Source: Deltaproteobacteria bacterium (GTDB lineage Bacteria > Desulfobacterota > BSN033 > UBA1163). Taken from it: a stretch of 44,649 bases of DNA. Location of the stretch: the NCBI GenBank assembly GCA_018333535.1, contig JAGXTA010000170.1, positions 1-44,649 on the forward strand, written 5' to 3'. The notes beneath the pieces are model-generated. The model saw only the letters and a program-made list of their open reading frames with translations. It did not search any database and had not been told where the DNA came from. Positions 1 through 7,339 of this stretch are shown piece after piece (the stretch's first letter is position 1; every line of letters starts with the position of its first letter). A program made the translations under genes and the position numbers.

Positions 1-93
1 TTTGATGCGAAGGTTTTATGGAGCGTGATTGCCTACAACATCCGGGTGATGACTGGTTTCATGCTGGGGAAGTTAATGCCGCAGCCTCAATAA
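1..93 (+). CDS. Transposase, C-terminal fragment (gene begins outside window)
   Basis: An open frame runs from the first base to a TAA at 91-93 and encodes about 30 residues ending in LGKLMPQPQ. The segment VLWSVIAYNIRVM resembles the last helix of DDE transposases, where a hydrophobic AYN motif is common near the C-terminus. The start lies upstream of the window, so the family cannot be fixed. About 160 bases downstream the sequence GGCAGTTTATAA resembles the inside-out end of the insertion sequence that enters at 44403, which hints at a related element. The fragment could equally be a decayed remnant. Confidence 0.5.
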   Translation, partial: FDAKVLWSVIAYNIRVMTGFMLGKLMPQPQ

Positions 94-275
94 TTGTATC
101 TCGAATGCGACAGAGAGAGAATCGGACAGGAGAGGTGCATTTAAATCCGGGGGTTTTTCGCCTCAGGACTCATTGAAGCCGTTCCTGGATATAAGAAATT
201 GACAACTTATCTGAGCCGGCACATTCGTCACGCTGGCTTATCCAAAAAATCGGCAGTTTATAATAGGAAAATAGT
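94..275. mobile_element. Possible right end of the insertion sequence carrying the 1-93 transposase
   Basis: No gene is visible between the transposase stop and the IS1380-type element. The segment CAGTTTATAA at about 253-262 followed by a GGACTAA tail reads, on the opposite strand, like a diverged version of the terminal sequence at 44403 (TTAGAGTCTGTTTATAAACTG). The shared core is about 10 bases, so this is a weak match and the exact end is not defined. Confidence 0.25.
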
Positions 276-314
276 GGACTAACCATCTGGGACCCTCTAT
301 ATTCTTGGGTGAGC

Positions 315-1860
315 GAAAATAGGCAAAAAACCAAGAACGAAGGAGGAGGTAACCCAAATGGTTAAGTCCAAGAATCAGCATAATCAAAAAGAGGGCGTAA
401 AACAAGGAGAAAAAGAGGGTGGCTCAAAGACCAGAAAAATCAAGGCTTCTACGCATCATGGATATGTAGATGAGCATTTAAGCCCGTATGGAGGGCTTTT
501 GCCCTTGGTGAAGCTATGGGATGCCTTGAAATTTGAGTCTTTGTTTTCAGAAGTCTATTGTGAGCCTCGTCGGGAAACCCAATATGGGAGCCTCTTTTTC
601 ATCAAGGGTCTTCTGTTACTACTGTTTATCGGGTTTGGCCGGTTGAATCATTTTGTTTATATTTGCGAAGATCCGATGTTACTGGGGGTCTTGGGGATGG
701 AGCAGTTACCGGCGGTCAGTACCTTTTGGCGGTATCTTCAATCGATTGGGCACAATCAGTCGTTGAGTTTGTTACGGTTGATGGGAGTCTTGAGGGAGCG
801 AGCTTGAGTGAGTCTTGGGATTCACCATGAGAGGATTCACATTGATGTGGATACGACGGTGGAGACCGTTTATGGGTTGATCCAGGGGGCAAAGCGGGGG
901 CACAACCCGGGGCATCGAGGGAAGAAAGGGTTGAGGCCGGTATTGGCCTTCGTTGCAGAGACTCGGGAATATCTGGCGGGAAAGCTTCGTCGGGGAGAGA
1001 CAATTTCGGGTCGAGAGGTGGCCCAGCTCATTTTGTCTTTTGGGAAGTTGGTTCCAAGTTGTGTGAAGCGCGTCATTGTCCGGATGGATGCGGAGATGTA
1101 TAGTTGGGCTGCGGTGAAAGCTTGTCTTCGTCTGCGGTATGAGTTTATCATTTCGGCGAAGCGGACGCGTCCTCCGTTTGATCCGAAGGGGTGGTATAGC
1201 GTGGGCCGGAATAAAGAGATACAGTATAACCATTGTTTCTTTCAACCTTCGGGGTGGGAGAAGGCGTGTCGGTTTGTGGCCCAGCGAATTCCGAAAGAAA
1301 AGGAGAGCGACCCCCGTGAGCCGGTTCAGTTTGAGCTGTTCGAAGATGATCGCTATAAATATCGGATCTTTGTGACCAGTCTCCCCTCCAAACCCCACCA
1401 GGTGATTCAAGAGTATGACGGGAGAGCGGGGGCTGAAAGTCTGATTGGAGAGGCCAAACGGGAAGGGTTGGCAGCGATTCCTACTCAAAAGTTTCAAAGC
1501 AATCAGGCCTACTTTCAGATCGTGATGTTCTCGTACAACTTATGGCGTTATATGATTGCGTTTGCCCATCTGAATGACCAAGAGCAGAAAACTCAAAATA
1601 CGATTCATGTATCAAGATTAAAATTGTTGTTTATTGCGGCAAAGATCGTCAGCGGGAAGAACCGCATCAGGGTCAATTATTCTTCTCATCTAAGTGGGAA
1701 AGAGCGGTTGGATCGTCTCATCCACAACCTCGATATCTTGCGCAAACACCCGGAAATACTAAATAGTCCAATCTATTGGCATCAAGGATGTCAGCTACCC
1801 ATGCAAAAAATATTTTGCATGAAAAATGTTGCGTGAGGTTAAAAATGCTATTTTGACGCA
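315..1860 (+). mobile_element. IS1380-type insertion sequence, probably inactive
   Basis: The element is defined mainly by its interrupted transposase gene at 358-1836. Imperfect inverted ends may be present: GCGAAAATAGGC upstream (around 314-325) compares with the reverse complement of GCTATTTTGACGC downstream (around 1847-1859). No target duplication could be identified, so both boundaries are approximate. The element lies directly between a transposase remnant and the octaheme cytochrome gene, so it probably separated the latter from its original upstream region. Confidence 0.55.
358..1836 (+). pseudogene. IS1380 family transposase interrupted by an in-frame TGA
   Basis: Two open segments, 358-804 and 808-1836, lie in the same frame and are separated only by TGA at 805-807. 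Together they would give about 492 residues, close to the usual length of an IS1380 transposase. The C-terminal part starts with the typical HIDVDTTVETVYG block holding the first catalytic aspartate, and later carries GRAGAESLIGEAKREG, the region of the catalytic glutamate. The N-terminal part has the family FWRYL segment. A single TGG or CGA to TGA change would explain the stop. TGA is a normal stop elsewhere here, so readthrough is not expected. A good ribosome site, GGAGGAGG, precedes the ATG at 358. Confidence 0.85.
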
Positions 1861-1882
1861 AAATTCGGGTAATAAGTAAAGT
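1853..1882 (+). promoter_or_regulatory. Candidate promoter at the IS end reading into the octaheme cytochrome gene
   Basis: TTGACG at 1853-1858 is followed after 18 bases by TAAAGT at 1877-1882 (5/6 and 4/6 matches to the sigma-70 consensus). Transcription would start only about 10-15 bases before the AAAGGAGGG ribosome site of the gene at 1903. The -35 lies in or next to the IS1380 end, so the insertion may have created the promoter. It is a sequence match only. Confidence 0.35.
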
Positions 1883-1902
1883 TTTATTGAAAGGAGGGCT
1901 CT

Positions 1903-3150
1903 ATGGGAAAGATCATGTTTAGAACGATTTTTATTCTCCTAACCAGTATCGGCTTTGTCTCTTCGGCCTTTGCCCAGGTCTGTTTGGAGTGCCACAAAAA
2001 GGTGACTCCCGGAATTGTGAGCGACTGGCAACTGAGCAAACACAGCAAAAATAAGGTCGACTGCGCTGTCTGCCACGGCAGCGATCACAAGTCATCCAAA
2101 GATGTTGCCAAAGCAAAGATTCCTACCCCTGACACCTGCGCCACCTGCCATGACAAACGGGTCAAGGAATTTAAAGCAGGAAAGCATGCGGCAGCCTGGG
2201 CCGCAATGAAGGCCATGCCAACCGCCCACTGGCAACCCATGTCTCTGATGGAAGGCATGAAAGGCTGCGGAGGCTGTCATAAGATCGGAATTAAAACCGA
2301 GGCGGAGATTAAGGAGTTAAAAAAGAGTGGAGCCGGTTTTGGCGTGGCCTCCTGCGATGCCTGCCACACCCGTCATACCTTCTCTGTGGTCGAAGCGAGG
2401 CAACCTCAAGCCTGCCAGACCTGCCATATGGGCTTTGACCATCCCCAATGGGAAATGTACTCCGGCTCAAAACACGGGGTTCGATATCTGTTAAAGCAGA
2501 ATAAGACCCTTCCGGCAACAGCTTCTGCACCCACCTGCCAGACCTGTCATATGCAGGGTGGCAATCACGAAGTCCGAACCGCATGGGGATTTCTCGCTGT
2601 TCGGCTTCCGATGCCTGAGGACAAGCAATGGACGGCTGACCGGGCCACCATCCTTCAGGGCCTTGGCGTCCTTGATCCCGATGGGAAACCAACAGCAAGG
2701 CTCGATGTCGTAAAGGCGGCTGATGTGGCTCGCCTCACCCAGGAGGCCTGGCAAAAGGAACGGGACAAGATGCTCAAAGCATGCAATAAATGCCATTCCG
2801 TCAATTTTGCAAAAGCCGAACTCGAAAAAGGCGATCAGGTCATCAAAGATGCAGACCGTTTGATGGCTGAAGCCATCCGTATCATTGCCGACTTATACAA
2901 GGACGGCATCCTTCCCAAACCAAAGAATTACGCCTATCCATTTCCTGATCTTCTCACCTTTCACGACGCCCCGACCGTGATCGAGCAGAAACTCTTTGTG
3001 ATGTTTCTCGAGCACCGGATGAGAACCTTCCAGGGAACCTTCCATGCCAACCCGGATTATGCCCTCTGGTATGGCTGGAGCAAGATGCAGCAGAGCCTGA
3101 CCGAAATCAGGGAGAAGGCCGCAGACCTGCGCGAAAAAACCAAAAAATAA
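1903..3150 (+). CDS. Octaheme c-type cytochrome, hydroxylamine oxidoreductase (HAO)-like
   Basis: The 415-residue protein has a signal peptide (residues 1-24, ending SSAFA) and eight CXXCH heme-binding motifs starting at C27, C54, C79, C122, C151, C171, C212 and C294. Eight hemes, the spacing, and a long heme-free helical C-terminal part (about 300-410) match the octaheme HAO family. The fourth motif (CGGCH) would hold the active-site heme. The family includes hydroxylamine and hydrazine oxidases and reductive members that handle nitrite or hydroxylamine. Which activity applies cannot be read from the sequence, because the presence of the heme-crosslinking tyrosine needs an alignment. It acts in the periplasm. 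A strong AAAGGAGGG ribosome site fixes the start. The gene stands alone between an IS1380 element and a terminator, and no membrane quinone partner lies beside it. The nearest is the cytochrome b/c pair at 9220-11116. Confidence 0.88.
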   Translation: MGKIMFRTIFILLTSIGFVSSAFAQVCLECHKKVTPGIVSDWQLSKHSKNKVDCAVCHGSDHKSSKDVAKAKIPTPDTCATCHDKRVKEFKAGKHAAAWAAMKAMPTAHWQPMSLMEGMKGCGGCHKIGIKTEAEIKELKKSGAGFGVASCDACHTRHTFSVVEARQPQACQTCHMGFDHPQWEMYSGSKHGVRYLLKQNKTLPATASAPTCQTCHMQGGNHEVRTAWGFLAVRLPMPEDKQWTADRATILQGLGVLDPDGKPTARLDVVKAADVARLTQEAWQKERDKMLKACNKCHSVNFAKAELEKGDQVIKDADRLMAEAIRIIADLYKDGILPKPKNYAYPFPDLLTFHDAPTVIEQKLFVMFLEHRMRTFQGTFHANPDYALWYGWSKMQQSLTEIREKAADLREKTKK

Positions 3151-3155
3151 CGGGT

Positions 3156-3190
3156 GGAGGAATCCCCTTTTCGGGGATTCCTCCAAATTT
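3156..3190 (+). terminator. Rho-independent terminator after the octaheme cytochrome
   Basis: GGAGGAATCCCC and its exact complement GGGGATTCCTCC (3156-3167 and 3173-3184) form a 12-base stem around a TTTTC loop, followed by AAATTTT. It starts six bases after the TAA of the cytochrome gene, which supports a single-gene transcript. Confidence 0.85.
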
Positions 3191-3930
3191 TCTTCTTGTC
3201 CTTACCACCTTTTTCCCCTATGTTAACGAAGCAATGAAAAGTAACTCCTCAGAAGGTGTGAAAAAATTAAGCCCCCTCACCCTCACTATAATATAGCAAG
3301 CTCTCCCCTGCCTTCGCCGAAACGCTTCGTGCAGGCAGGCACCAGGGGAGAGGGTAAACATATTGAAATAAAAAAAGAAATTCCCTCCCCCTTGACGGGC
3401 TCATCTTTACCCATAAGTGGAGTTGCTGGACACAAGGGACACTCCGACAGATCCCCCATCCCCCTCCTGACCTCCCCCTTGAAGGGGGAGGGTTTATGCG
3501 AAGCGCTTGATAATTACCCTCTCTTTTTCTGGAGAAGACCATAGGGATTACCCTCCCTTTCAGGGGGAGGGTTGGGGTGGGGGTGGGGTATAACAAAATT
3601 TAAATGATACAATAATACCAATCGAGTGTCCCTTGTGTCCAGCCCCCCGACTTATGGGACATGGTCAGCTTGAGGGGGGAGGGTGAGGGTGGGGGTGATG
3701 CGTGCAATTTTTTCACAGCTTCAGGGGGGCGAGAAAAGGCAGAAATGACCCACTCAATTACGCGAAGAGCCTTAATTTTATTGATTGGAGGTATCGATAG
3801 GCGGGACAGGCTTCCGGCTCTGGGGCTGGTGGTAAGCGTAATTTTAGATTGCAGATTGCAGATTTCAAATTGAAAAATAAGAAGCGGCCTCCAATCAGTT
3901 GGCATTTATTCAATTTGAAATAGTCCTCGC
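3185..3930. other. Gene-free stretch with GC-skewed low-complexity repeats
   Basis: No credible gene is present. The stretch holds repeated CCTCCCCCTT / AAGGGGGAGGG blocks that can pair with one another (for example 3470-3492 and 3551-3575), a possible hairpin around 3300-3356 (CTCTCCCCTG and CAGGGGAGAG), and the long inverted repeat at 3410-3658. Near 3784-3800 the segment GATAGGCGGGACAGG resembles one at 26611-26625. At 3843-3872 a GCAGATT sequence is repeated in tandem. These look like accumulated intergenic repeat debris. Confidence 0.7.
3410..3658. repeat. Inverted-repeat element with 35-base arms
   Basis: The arms are 3410-3445 (begins CCCATAAGTGG, includes GGACACAAGGGACACTC) and 3624-3658 (begins GAGTGTCCCTTGTGTCC, ends ACTTATGGG). 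The inner 17 bases of each arm are exact complements, and the outer parts match apart from a few bases near the G-run. The interior is about 178 bases of C-rich and G-rich blocks with no coding. The structure is consistent with a small non-autonomous mobile element or a very long hairpin. Confidence 0.7.
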
Positions 3931-6633
3931 TCACATCTTCTCCTTCAGTTCCATGGCCTCAAAGATGAGCTGGGTGACCTGGTCGAAGTTGAATGGCTTC
4001 GAAATAATGAGATCAATTCCGCTTTGGCCCATCTTCTCTCTGCTGAGTTCCATTCCCCATCCGGTGATCATGACAACAGGGATTTTCGGATTTAATTTCT
4101 TTAGCGCTTTTCCCACTTCCCAGCCAGAGATCTTTGGCATCCCAAGGTCGGTAAAGACCAGATCAAAGGGTTGCTTTTTAAACCACTCAATTCCTTCGTC
4201 TCCATCCGAAGCCGTCTCAACCTGATGGCCTTTGGCCATCAGCATCCGGGAGAGGACATCCCGAACAGCCTCCTCGTCGTCGATCACAAGGATTTTTGCC
4301 TGACGCATCATCCCCAGGGGTTTCTCCGCCTTCTTCTCCGCCTCTTTAACTTCCTCTCCGTAACCTATGGGCAGATGAAGAATGAAGTTGGTTCCTTTCC
4401 CGGGTTCGCTTTCGACAAGGATCTCGCCTCCATGTCGCTTGATGATTCCATAGGAGACGCTCATCCCTAATCCGGAGCTGGTCACACCTTTCGTGGTGAA
4501 GAACGGATCGAAGATCCTTTTACGCACTTCTTCTGTCATTCCGATGCCCGTATCCTCGATCCTCATCTCCACCCAGCCTTCGGAATGGGACTGGGTTGAA
4601 AGGGTGATCTGTCCTCCTTGCGGCATAGCATCGACGGCGTTGAAAAGAATGTTAGTCATCACCTCTCTTAACTCCGATGGGTTCCCCAGGACAGGAGGGA
4701 CGTCTCCGTTCTTTTTGACCAGCTCAATATGAATTCCTTTCTTCTGAGCCTGGTCCTTCCATCTCGGTTCTGTGATCGCCGACACCTCACGGATGAGATC
4801 ATTGAGGGAGAGAGGGATAAATTCCCTGTCCCTCCTTTTCCCTGTAAAATCCTGGATGCGACGGACCGTCTCGGCCCCATCCTTTGAAGCCTTCTCAATC
4901 GTTTTTAACCGTTCCCGAACCTCCTCCGGACTATAATGTTCATAGGAATGGAGCAGGAGTTGAATATTGCCAAGGATAGCGGCCAGGACATTATTGAAAT
5001 CGTGAGCCACGCCGCTTGCCATCTCTCCCATCGCCCTCAATTTCTCGGCCTGGATGATCTGGTCCTGAGCCTGTTTTAACTCATGGAGGGTCTGCTTCAA
5101 ATCGGAGAAGAGCTGGGCATTCTCAATGAAGATGCTCACCTGGCTGGCATAGGAGGAGAGGGCTTTCAAATCTTCCTCGTCAAACCCATGAACCTCCTTG
5201 CTCTCCATATCGAGAACGCCGATCACCTGGTCCCTCACCTTAAGTGGAAAGGCGGCTTCTGCCCTTCCCTCCGGAGATCCCGGGATATATCTGGGATCTT
5301 TTGATACATCGGGGACATAAAGAGGTTCGCCGGCATTGGCCACCCATCCGACGATCCCATCGACGCCGACCCGAAACCTCATATGTTTAACTTCTTCAAT
5401 GTCCCGGCCGATCACCTGCCTGATGTAGAGGTCATTCTTCCCTCGATCCAGCAATAGGATGCTGCATAGAGGATAACCCCATTGCGAGCTGAGAAGTTCA
5501 AGGGCATTCCCGAGCAATTCATCAAGATCAAGAGTCGAAGAGAGTTTTTTTCCGACCTCATAGAGGGTCGTCAATTGCCTGATCTTGGCTAACGAGTCCT
5601 CATAGAGTTGAGCATTTCCAATGGCGATGGCCGCCTGTTGAGCAAAACCGAAAAGGATGTCTATCTCACCTTGCTGAAAATGCTTTTTGGGATCGGAGAC
5701 GCCAATCACCATGACTCCAATGACCATATCTCTGACGATCAAAGGAACACCCACTACCTCTTTGAAATGGATGGAATCCAACTCTTCCATTCGATTGGAA
5801 TTGTGCTCATAATCCTTAAAAAGGACAGGACTCTTCTTTCTTAATACTTCTCCCACAATACCAATGGATGAAGGTGAAAATTCTCTCCCGATAAAGGATT
5901 CGGGCAACCCATGAACAATGACGTTCCCATAGGTCTGTTTCCGGTTGTCCCAGAGAGCAACGGATCCGGCATCGACTTTTAAAAGTTCAATGGCACTCTT
6001 CACTATTTTTTCAAGAATCACCTTTAGTTCGAGGCGGGAGGCGATTTCCTGACTGATGGAGTAAAGGGTCTTATGCTCTTCGAGTCGCCTGACATTCTCC
6101 GTGTAGAGGGAGGCCCTCTCCAGAGCGCTGCTGATGATCTGTCCGATGGAATTGAAGAGGTTCCTGGTAGAGGGCGTAAATGGATAAAATTCCTTTCGGG
6201 CAATATTGAGGGTCCCGTAGATCTTCTCCCTTGATTGAAGAGGTATGACCGCCAGTGATTTCAAGCCCTCTTCGATGGCAAAAGGGATGGCTTCCGGATA
6301 ACCAGGATAGTCATCAATGAAGAGGGGTTCCCCTGAAAGGGCGACCTTCCCCGTTGCTCCTTCTCCCAGCTTCAATCGTTTCATACCCTTTGCAAAGGCC
6401 ATTGAAAATCCCTTGTGAGCCACATAGACCAATTCACCGGTTGCCTCCTCCAAGAGATAGATGCCTACCGACTCGATCTCCGTCATCTCAACGATCTTAT
6501 CCAGGCTTTTGTTCAGGATTTCATCGAGATCAATCGACTCATTGACGGTCTGGCTGACGGCATTGAGGATCGAAAGCTCACGGTTGAGCCTGACGATCTC
6601 TTCTCCTTTTCCCTTCTTCTTCTCACTCTTCAT
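3931..6633 (-). CDS. Hybrid histidine kinase with three GAF domains and a C-terminal receiver
   Basis: This soluble sensor kinase of about 900 residues has three consecutive GAF domains (about 20-175, 185-350 and 360-515). A HisKA dimerisation helix follows with the phospho-accepting histidine in GVAHDFNN (about residue 544). The HATPase domain shows N box NAVDAMPQGG, G1 DTGIGM, F box FDPFFTTK and G2 GLGMSVSYG. A receiver from about residue 775 has acidic pair DDE, phospho-acceptor aspartate in VFTDLGMP (about 829), threonine in MITGWG and lysine in SKPFN. There is no transmembrane segment, so the signal is cytoplasmic, probably a small ligand or redox state read by GAF. I start at the ATG at 6633 (MKSEKKKGK). 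A further in-frame start at 6675 would translate the end of the adjacent MITE. No output regulator is adjacent; the nearest is the sigma-54 activator at 12805. Partnership with it is only a guess. Confidence 0.93.
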   Translation of the reverse strand: MKSEKKKGKGEEIVRLNRELSILNAVSQTVNESIDLDEILNKSLDKIVEMTEIESVGIYLLEEATGELVYVAHKGFSMAFAKGMKRLKLGEGATGKVALSGEPLFIDDYPGYPEAIPFAIEEGLKSLAVIPLQSREKIYGTLNIARKEFYPFTPSTRNLFNSIGQIISSALERASLYTENVRRLEEHKTLYSISQEIASRLELKVILEKIVKSAIELLKVDAGSVALWDNRKQTYGNVIVHGLPESFIGREFSPSSIGIVGEVLRKKSPVLFKDYEHNSNRMEELDSIHFKEVVGVPLIVRDMVIGVMVIGVSDPKKHFQQGEIDILFGFAQQAAIAIGNAQLYEDSLAKIRQLTTLYEVGKKLSSTLDLDELLGNALELLSSQWGYPLCSILLLDRGKNDLYIRQVIGRDIEEVKHMRFRVGVDGIVGWVANAGEPLYVPDVSKDPRYIPGSPEGRAEAAFPLKVRDQVIGVLDMESKEVHGFDEEDLKALSSYASQVSIFIENAQLFSDLKQTLHELKQAQDQIIQAEKLRAMGEMASGVAHDFNNVLAAILGNIQLLLHSYEHYSPEEVRERLKTIEKASKDGAETVRRIQDFTGKRRDREFIPLSLNDLIREVSAITEPRWKDQAQKKGIHIELVKKNGDVPPVLGNPSELREVMTNILFNAVDAMPQGGQITLSTQSHSEGWVEMRIEDTGIGMTEEVRKRIFDPFFTTKGVTSSGLGMSVSYGIIKRHGGEILVESEPGKGTNFILHLPIGYGEEVKEAEKKAEKPLGMMRQAKILVIDDEEAVRDVLSRMLMAKGHQVETASDGDEGIEWFKKQPFDLVFTDLGMPKISGWEVGKALKKLNPKIPVVMITGWGMELSREKMGQSGIDLIISKPFNFDQVTQLIFEAMELKEKM

Positions 6634-6660
6634 ATGAGAATGTCTTCCTTCCCTTTGAAT

Positions 6661-6753
6661 AGACCGTGTCGTCATCAGCCGTTCGCCCTGAGGTTCTCGA
6701 AGGGTGAACGGTTCGCTCAGGATCGAACCATGAATGGACTTACGACACAGTCT
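6661..6753. mobile_element. MITE-like element, GTGTCGT family, copy 1 (93 bp)
   Basis: The ends AGACCGTGTCGTCA (6661-6674) and ACTTACGACACAGTCT (6738-6753) are near-perfect inverted repeats. The interior can fold through TTCGCCCTGAGG, CTCGAAGGG and GGTTCGCTCAGG segments. The same termini bound 22010-22137. It carries no gene. The right end touches the stop codon of the DUF2284 gene, and the left end supplies the apparent N-terminal extension of the kinase frame. Confidence 0.75.
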
Positions 6754-7284
6754 TTACTCCACCAGGATCAATCCGAAGATGTTCTGTTCTTCTCCGTAGG
6801 TTCTCACCACCTGGATGGGAAATCCATTTCCCCTTGCCGTCTTGTAGACATCCACTCCGCAAGCCTCCATGGAGGGCCTCGCCTCCATCCCGTGCTTACA
6901 AAGACTGTTTAAATCACACTCCTTACAGAGGCGGCAGGGCCCGGAGGTCATGCTCAGGGCTTTATAATAGCCACCGAGAAAAATTTCAACCTCGAGCTTG
7001 ACAAGAAGCTCATTAAATTGCTTTGTCTCCTCTCGCCTTTTAGTTCCATCGGTGATGTGCCGGTGGAACAGGATCGCCTTTTGATAAGAATCGATCACCT
7101 TCTGGGTGACCTCCGGCGTGGGCGTATGCGGAGGACAGCAGTGGCTTCTTCCAAACCCCGGACATCCGAACTGACATTTCAGCCTGACCCATTCGGCAGT
7201 GGCCACTGTCGCAGGATCGATCACCTTTGCTCCATCGATTCCTCTCTCTAAGGCATTCTGGCAGTAAACCTCTAATGGTTTCAT
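6754..7284 (-). CDS. DUF2284 cysteine-rich putative metal-binding protein
   Basis: The 176-residue protein has two cysteine clusters. One is CQFGCPGFGRSHCCPP (about 36-51). The other runs from CRLCKECD through C-KHG to the conserved EACGVDVYKTA block (about 117-150). This arrangement is that of DUF2284, small proteins of anaerobes thought to bind a metal or iron-sulfur cluster; no reaction is known. It is cytoplasmic with no signal peptide. An AGAGGGG ribosome site precedes the ATG. Its TAA stop lies directly against the MITE at 6661-6753, so transcription might continue through the MITE toward the kinase gene, though a folded element there could also act as a terminator. Confidence 0.85.
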   Translation of the reverse strand: MKPLEVYCQNALERGIDGAKVIDPATVATAEWVRLKCQFGCPGFGRSHCCPPHTPTPEVTQKVIDSYQKAILFHRHITDGTKRREETKQFNELLVKLEVEIFLGGYYKALSMTSGPCRLCKECDLNSLCKHGMEARPSMEACGVDVYKTARGNGFPIQVVRTYGEEQNIFGLILVE

Positions 7285-7339
7285 CTTTTCCCCTCTTCTT
7301 TATGTGAAGCTGAAGCCTTGCCCTACAGCGACTTTTATA

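Noticed and set aside
805-807. Selenocysteine or programmed readthrough at the transposase TGA
   Set aside because: No family precedent is known to me and no clear stem-loop element follows at the right distance; a point mutation is simpler.
772-1497. Long minus-strand open frame across the transposase
   Set aside because: It mirrors the codon bias of the real transposase on the plus strand, lacks a ribosome site and shows no recognisable domain.
3260-3660. CRISPR-like repetition of C-rich and G-rich blocks
   Set aside because: Blocks are irregular in length and orientation with no regular spacers; they fit intergenic repeat debris.
6634-6675. Upstream extension of the histidine kinase start (ATG at 6675)
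   Set aside because: The added residues are encoded by the end of a MITE and leader DNA; the ATG at 6633 lacks this problem.
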